Part shown: in pieces, positions 32,835-35,662 of the stretch | Layout of the letters: each line of letters starts with the position of its first letter | How positions within the stretch are numbered: the stretch's first letter is position 1 | Origin: Sporosalibacterium faouarense | GTDB taxonomy: Bacteria; Bacillota; Clostridia; Tissierellales; VENL01 | Direction: 5' to 3' | Assembly: GCF_016765695.1 (NCBI RefSeq) | Contig: NZ_JAETGO010000002.1 | Coordinates: 1-35,662, forward strand | Length of the DNA stretch: 35,662 nt | The notes under the pieces: generated by a model | What the model saw: the letters and a program-made list of their open reading frames with translations, nothing else | The model's database searches: none | What the model was told of the DNA's origin: nothing | Translations under genes and position numbers: made by a program

Positions 32835-33881
32835 TTAGCTTATTTTCCTTCTCCTACGTTTTATCAAATTAATAATATATCCTGTAGCTCCTATTAAAAC
32901 AATAGTTAATAATCCCCCAACAATACCAGATGTAGTTGTTCCTGAATTTACAGATGGCCATTTGTCTTCTGATTTCATATCTTGTTCTTCATTTTCTCCA
33001 TTAGTTTTAAAATCATAATCCGGTAAAAATGCTGTTCTGCTTTGAACATTTGCAAGTATCTCATGTATTTCACTAGATGTCTCCAATTCAGATGTTCCGG
33101 CAGTTTTTTCCATTGACCATTCTAATCCATCAGGACTCGATGAAGCAAACCATGAGAAAAAGCCACCTACTATAACTACTGCAACTAATAGTGCTATTAT
33201 TACTTTACTAATAGTTGTGCTAGCTAAAGCCTTTCCTTTAGCAGTTCTTTCTAAGATTTCTGGTCTATACTTCCAAATAAAAGTTACAACAGCTGCCGTT
33301 ACAAGCCCTTCTACTATACCTATTGCCAAATGTATAGGCTGCATTAATAAAAAGAATGTGCCAAAGGGAAGCTCTGTCTTTCCTGATAATAATGTTTCTA
33401 TAACAACGCTCAAAGACCCAAGCTGAAGTCCAATCACAGACGATATTAGTGATGCTACAAATATTTTTTTTGAGTTAATACCTTTTCGTGTAAACCATTT
33501 ATATATGTAAGGATATGCAAGAAAACAGGTGTAAAATCCTAAATTAAATACATTACAACCATAAGCAAGTAACCCACCATCTCCAAAGAATAAAGCCTGT
33601 ATTAACAAAATGGAAGCCATAGTTAAGAATCCCGCATGGGGTCCTAACAGTATTGCTAGTAACATGCCTCCTCCCAAGTGTCCACTAGATCCTGTCCCTG
33701 GTATGGAAAAATTAATCATTTGAGCAGCAAAAACAAAAGCCCCCATAACACCCATTAAAGGAATCTTCTTTTCATCTATAACATTTTGAACTTTTTTTAT
33801 TGAATAAGCTGTAATACCACCTGATGTAGCTAACATTGTTCCTCCAACTATTGGAGAAATCAAGGCATCCGCCATATGCAT
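32835..33881 (-). CDS. Cobalt/nickel-binding membrane protein, CbiM-CbiN fusion
   Basis: The start is at 33881, because AGGGGTGG lies 6 bases upstream and the product then begins Met-His-Met-Ala-Asp-Ala, as CbiM/NikM proteins do; the His2 amino end is a metal ligand. It is 348 aa. CbiM fills residues 1-225 (GSSGHLGGGMLLAILLGPHAGF, with ligand His residues). A CbiN-like part with a PDGLE motif (SSSPDGLEW) and a last helix with a basic tail follows. Metal choice between Co2+ and Ni2+ is open; LarA in the same window makes Ni2+ use plausible. No cobalamin riboswitch is present upstream. Confidence 0.92.
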   Translation of the reverse strand: MHMADALISPIVGGTMLATSGGITAYSIKKVQNVIDEKKIPLMGVMGAFVFAAQMINFSIPGTGSSGHLGGGMLLAILLGPHAGFLTMASILLIQALFFGDGGLLAYGCNVFNLGFYTCFLAYPYIYKWFTRKGINSKKIFVASLISSVIGLQLGSLSVVIETLLSGKTELPFGTFFLLMQPIHLAIGIVEGLVTAAVVTFIWKYRPEILERTAKGKALASTTISKVIIALLVAVVIVGGFFSWFASSSPDGLEWSMEKTAGTSELETSSEIHEILANVQSRTAFLPDYDFKTNGENEEQDMKSEDKWPSVNSGTTTSGIVGGLLTIVLIGATGYIINLIKRRRRKIS

Positions 33882-34014
33882 TTTATCCACCCCTCTAAAA
33901 AAATAAAATAACCCATAAAAAGGTAAGTTCTTATACTTATCCCATTCATGGGTGAAATTAACATTATTATTCATGACAATGTTGTTAGAGCCTTCATGAC
34001 TCCATTTTAAACTA

Positions 34015-34044
34015 AATATATCACAATTTATTAATAATTGTCAA
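34015..34044 (-). promoter_or_regulatory. Promoter of the cbiMQO operon with internal dyad
   Basis: On the minus strand, TTGACA (34044-34039) and TATATT (34020-34015) are 18 bases apart. An inverted repeat ACAATT ... AATTGT (34023-34041) fills the spacer and touches the -35, so a metal-responsive or other repressor could bind. The leader is about 125 bases and contains no riboswitch I recognise. Confidence 0.7.
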
Positions 34045-34108
34045 TATTATTCTCTTTAGTTCTAAGTTAACTTTAAATATTTCTAATTCTAAAATTTACA
34101 ATTTTTTA

Positions 34109-34137
34109 TTGACATATCATTTCAAAAAATGTATTAT
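34109..34137 (+). promoter_or_regulatory. Promoter of the gpx-ohrR unit
   Basis: TTGACA (34109-34114) and TATTAT (34132-34137) are 17 bases apart. TATAAT at 34135-34140 overlaps. The start would fall near 34145, at the edge of the palindrome. Confidence 0.75.
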
Positions 34138-34143
34138 AATATT

Positions 34144-34169
34144 AAATTATATTGTGCACAATTTAATTT
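34144..34169. promoter_or_regulatory. 26-bp palindrome, likely OhrR operator
   Basis: A perfect core ATTGTGCACAAT (34151-34162) is flanked by AAATTA and TAATTT arms with one mismatch pair. OhrR-type operators are AT-rich dyads with ACAATT/AATTGT-like halves. It covers the transcription start of the unit that ends in an ohrR gene. Confidence 0.68.
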
Positions 34170-34219
34170 TGAAAAATTTTTAATTGTTATATCAATTAAA
34201 TGATTGGAGGATGCTCATT

Positions 34220-34705
34220 ATGAATGTATATGATTTTAAAGCTAAGAACAATTTAGGTGAAGAAGTCTCATTAAGAGACTATAAAGGAAAGGTTCTACTT
34301 ATTGTAAATACTGCTAGTAAATGTGGACTCACTCCTCAGTATGAAGGTCTTCAACATCTATATGAAAAGTATGGAAATGAAAAATTTGAAATTTTAGGTT
34401 TTCCTTGCAACCAATTCGCTAATCAAGAACCTGGTAATTCTAGTGAAATTAAACAATTCTGTACACTTAATTATGGTGTGACTTTTCCTATCTTTGAAAA
34501 GATAGATGTTAATGGAGACAATACTCTTCCATTGTTCAAATACCTAAAAGAAACTACATCGGGATTTATGGGTAATAAAATTAAATGGAATTTTACAAAA
34601 TTCCTTGTAGATTCAAATGGGAATGTTATAGAGAGATTTTCTCCCATGACAAAGCCTTCTAAACTGGGAAGTAAGATACAGAAGCTTATAAATGAAATAA
34701 AGTAA
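34220..34705 (+). CDS. Glutathione peroxidase family thiol peroxidase
   Basis: This 161-aa protein starts at the ATG with TTGGAGG 9 bases upstream; earlier in-frame starts have no ribosome site. The peroxidatic residue is Cys35 (NTASKCGLTPQY), not selenocysteine. FPCNQFANQEPG supplies the catalytic Gln and a second Cys, and KWNFTKFLVD supplies Trp and Asn. Bacterial Cys-type members usually use thioredoxin rather than glutathione. It reduces H2O2 or organic peroxides in the cytoplasm. The ohrR gene follows on the same strand, so it is probably peroxide induced. Confidence 0.93.
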   Translation: MNVYDFKAKNNLGEEVSLRDYKGKVLLIVNTASKCGLTPQYEGLQHLYEKYGNEKFEILGFPCNQFANQEPGNSSEIKQFCTLNYGVTFPIFEKIDVNGDNTLPLFKYLKETTSGFMGNKIKWNFTKFLVDSNGNVIERFSPMTKPSKLGSKIQKLINEIK

Positions 34706-34784
34706 AAAAGAAAATATAGTTGGTAGAATTGAAACCACAACAGAGCTTCTAGATATGTTTCCTGAAATTGAAAGCCTATTATAA
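34706..34784 (+). pseudogene. Possible remnant of a protein C-terminus
   Basis: The frame through 34701-34784 (agt at 34701, in a different frame from gpx) reads protein-like residues ending TTTELLDMFPEIESLL and a stop. There is no start codon or ribosome site. The ending resembles the LLekyPEl pattern of DUF1858-like domains. It could be the tail of a deleted gene, or chance. Confidence 0.3.
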
Positions 34785-34805
34785 ACTACGATAAGGAGTA
34801 TTTTT

Positions 34806-35243
34806 ATGAAATATGAACATTTAAAAATCGATAATCAATTATGCTTTGCCTTATATTCTGCTTCAAAGGCTATAGTTAATACCTATAAGCCTTTATTAAA
34901 AGATATTGGTATTACTTACACTCAATATATTACTCTTTTAGTTCTTTGGGAAAAGGATAATATAACTGTTAAAGAACTTGGAAAGAAACTCAATTTAGAC
35001 TCTGGTACTTTAACTCCTTTGCTAAAGAGATTGGAAACTAAAGGTATACTGGAGAGAATTCGTAACCCAGAAGATGAAAGAAATGTATGTGTAAAACTAA
35101 CTTCAAAGGGAGTTTCTCTAAAAGACAAAGCCTCTGAAATACCAATGAAAGCCTTCTGTACTACTGGCATGTCTATAGATGAAGCTTCTGATTTAAAGGA
35201 AAGACTCAATAAATTGCTAAAAAATCTAAATGAAAAATCATAA
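34806..35243 (+). CDS. OhrR-type peroxide-sensing MarR regulator
   Basis: This 145-aa protein is closely patterned on Bacillus subtilis OhrR: NQLCFALY with the sensing Cys13, plus Tyr17 and Tyr27, match Cys15, Tyr19 and Tyr29 with a shift of two. The winged helix has LDSGTLTPLLKRLE and NPEDERN. Two more cysteines are present, Cys95 and Cys118. Cys118 stands at the spacing of the resolving Cys127 in Xanthomonas OhrR relative to its Cys22, so a disulfide switch is possible. AAGGAG lies 7 bases before the ATG. It follows gpx by 100 bases and ends in a strong terminator. Confidence 0.92.
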   Translation: MKYEHLKIDNQLCFALYSASKAIVNTYKPLLKDIGITYTQYITLLVLWEKDNITVKELGKKLNLDSGTLTPLLKRLETKGILERIRNPEDERNVCVKLTSKGVSLKDKASEIPMKAFCTTGMSIDEASDLKERLNKLLKNLNEKS

Positions 35244-35257
35244 TAGTTATGATATAA

Positions 35258-35301
35258 AAACACCTCATTTCGATAGATAATTATTCCGAAATGAGGTGTT
35301 T
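35258..35301. terminator. Convergent terminator, ohrR and FMN-binding gene
   Basis: Perfect 15-bp arms (AAACACCTCATTTCG and complement) enclose a 14-base loop, with A/T-rich flanks on both sides. Confidence 0.88.
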
Positions 35302-35352
35302 GATTATTTTTTGTCTGACTTAATATTTTACTTTAATAGATAAATATTTAAA

Positions 35353-35662
35353 TTATTTTGCTTCCTTCGCTGCTGCAAGTATAGCTTTAAGGTATCCTGC
35401 TGTATCTCTTAATGTTGCGCCACTCACTGCATCAACCATGTCCTCTGATGGAACAACTGAAAGTTCGCTCTCTAGCTCTTCTACAGTCATACCCTTAACA
35501 TATTCTTGGATTGCATCATATGACTTGTTAAGAGGAGTTGTAGCTCCAGCTTCTTCTTTCATATGCTCACTATAATATTCTGCATTTAATCTTTTTGAAG
35601 CTAATACTACTGTTGGATCAGCATAGTTTGCTCCAAAATCTCCATCTGAATTTGGAACTCCT
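35353..35662 (-). CDS. FMN-binding-domain protein, C-terminal part (runs off the window)
   Basis: The minus-strand frame is open from the stop at 35353 to the window end, 103 codons; the ATG at 35562 is internal. The text includes NYADPTVVLASKRLNAEYY and ends with DAVSGATLRDTAGYLKAI. SGAT is the FMN-attachment pattern of FMN_bind domains, where ApbE joins FMN to the Thr. Such domains are extracytoplasmic electron carriers. The N-terminus, including any signal peptide, is missing here, so the full architecture is unknown. Confidence 0.75.
   Translation of the reverse strand, partial: GVPNSDGDFGANYADPTVVLASKRLNAEYYSEHMKEEAGATTPLNKSYDAIQEYVKGMTVEELESELSVVPSEDMVDAVSGATLRDTAGYLKAILAAAKEAK

Noticed and set aside
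33882-33974. N-terminal extension of CbiM
   Set aside because: It has no ribosome site, and a Met-His start at 33881 is required by the family's metal-binding amino end.
33882-34108. Cobalamin riboswitch before cbiM
   Set aside because: No B12-box-like sequence or suitable secondary structure is visible; the leader is short and AT-rich.
34220-34705. Selenocysteine in the peroxidase
   Set aside because: The catalytic codon is an ordinary Cys codon and there is no in-frame UGA.

Overview
The window is AT-rich, gene-dense DNA from an anaerobic, endospore-forming member of the Bacillota (class Clostridia or Tissierellia). The evidence is a gerA-type germinant receptor operon, an electron-confurcating lactate dehydrogenase, rubrerythrin, FeoAB, strong GGAGG-type ribosome binding sites and many rho-independent terminators. 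No rRNA, tRNA, CRISPR array, prophage or intact transposon was found, and most genes lie on the minus strand.

Layout, left to right. (1) 1-2900: a lipoprotein with a recent internal tandem duplication and a UbiA/MenA-like prenyltransferase. (2) 2900-7631: a marR-ABC-ABC operon encoding an asymmetric heterodimeric exporter, with a 22-bp perfect palindrome on its promoter. (3) 7815-15558: a complete lactate operon in the order GntR regulator, LarA lactate racemase, EtfB, ferredoxin-domain EtfA, FAD lactate dehydrogenase, lactate permease. Three copies of an 11-bp operator-like site lie in it. (4) 15695-19012: glyoxalase I, an M23 peptidase, a cold-shock protein and a carboxymuconolactone-decarboxylase-like protein. 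(5) 19172-20610: a textbook promoter, a yybP-ykoY (Mn2+) riboswitch with an overlapping terminator, and a cation/Ca2+ exchanger. (6) 20661-22688: a LysM protein and a lipoprotein. (7) 22792-25930: an MntR-like DtxR regulator divergent from feoAB. (8) 25929-29969: a germinant receptor operon A-C-small 2-TM protein-B. (9) 30275-30835: rubrerythrin. (10) 31081-34044: a cobalt/nickel ECF transporter (CbiMN fusion, CbiQ, CbiO). (11) 34109-35301: glutathione peroxidase plus an OhrR-type peroxide sensor with a palindromic operator on the promoter. (12) 35353 to the end: the C-terminus of an FMN-binding-domain protein.

The genes suggest a cell that imports D/L-lactate, racemises it with the nickel enzyme LarA and oxidises it with an Etf-coupled dehydrogenase. 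The Co/Ni importer could supply LarA's metal. Metal homeostasis (Mn riboswitch, MntR-like regulator, FeoAB, CbiMNQO) and peroxide defence (rubrerythrin, Gpx/OhrR) make up much of the right half. No wholly new system is obvious. The best leads are regulatory: the lct operators, the riboswitch-controlled exchanger, the OhrR-Gpx pairing with a possible two-cysteine sensor, and the MarR palindrome. The near-identical tandem repeat in the lipoprotein is the best protein-level oddity.
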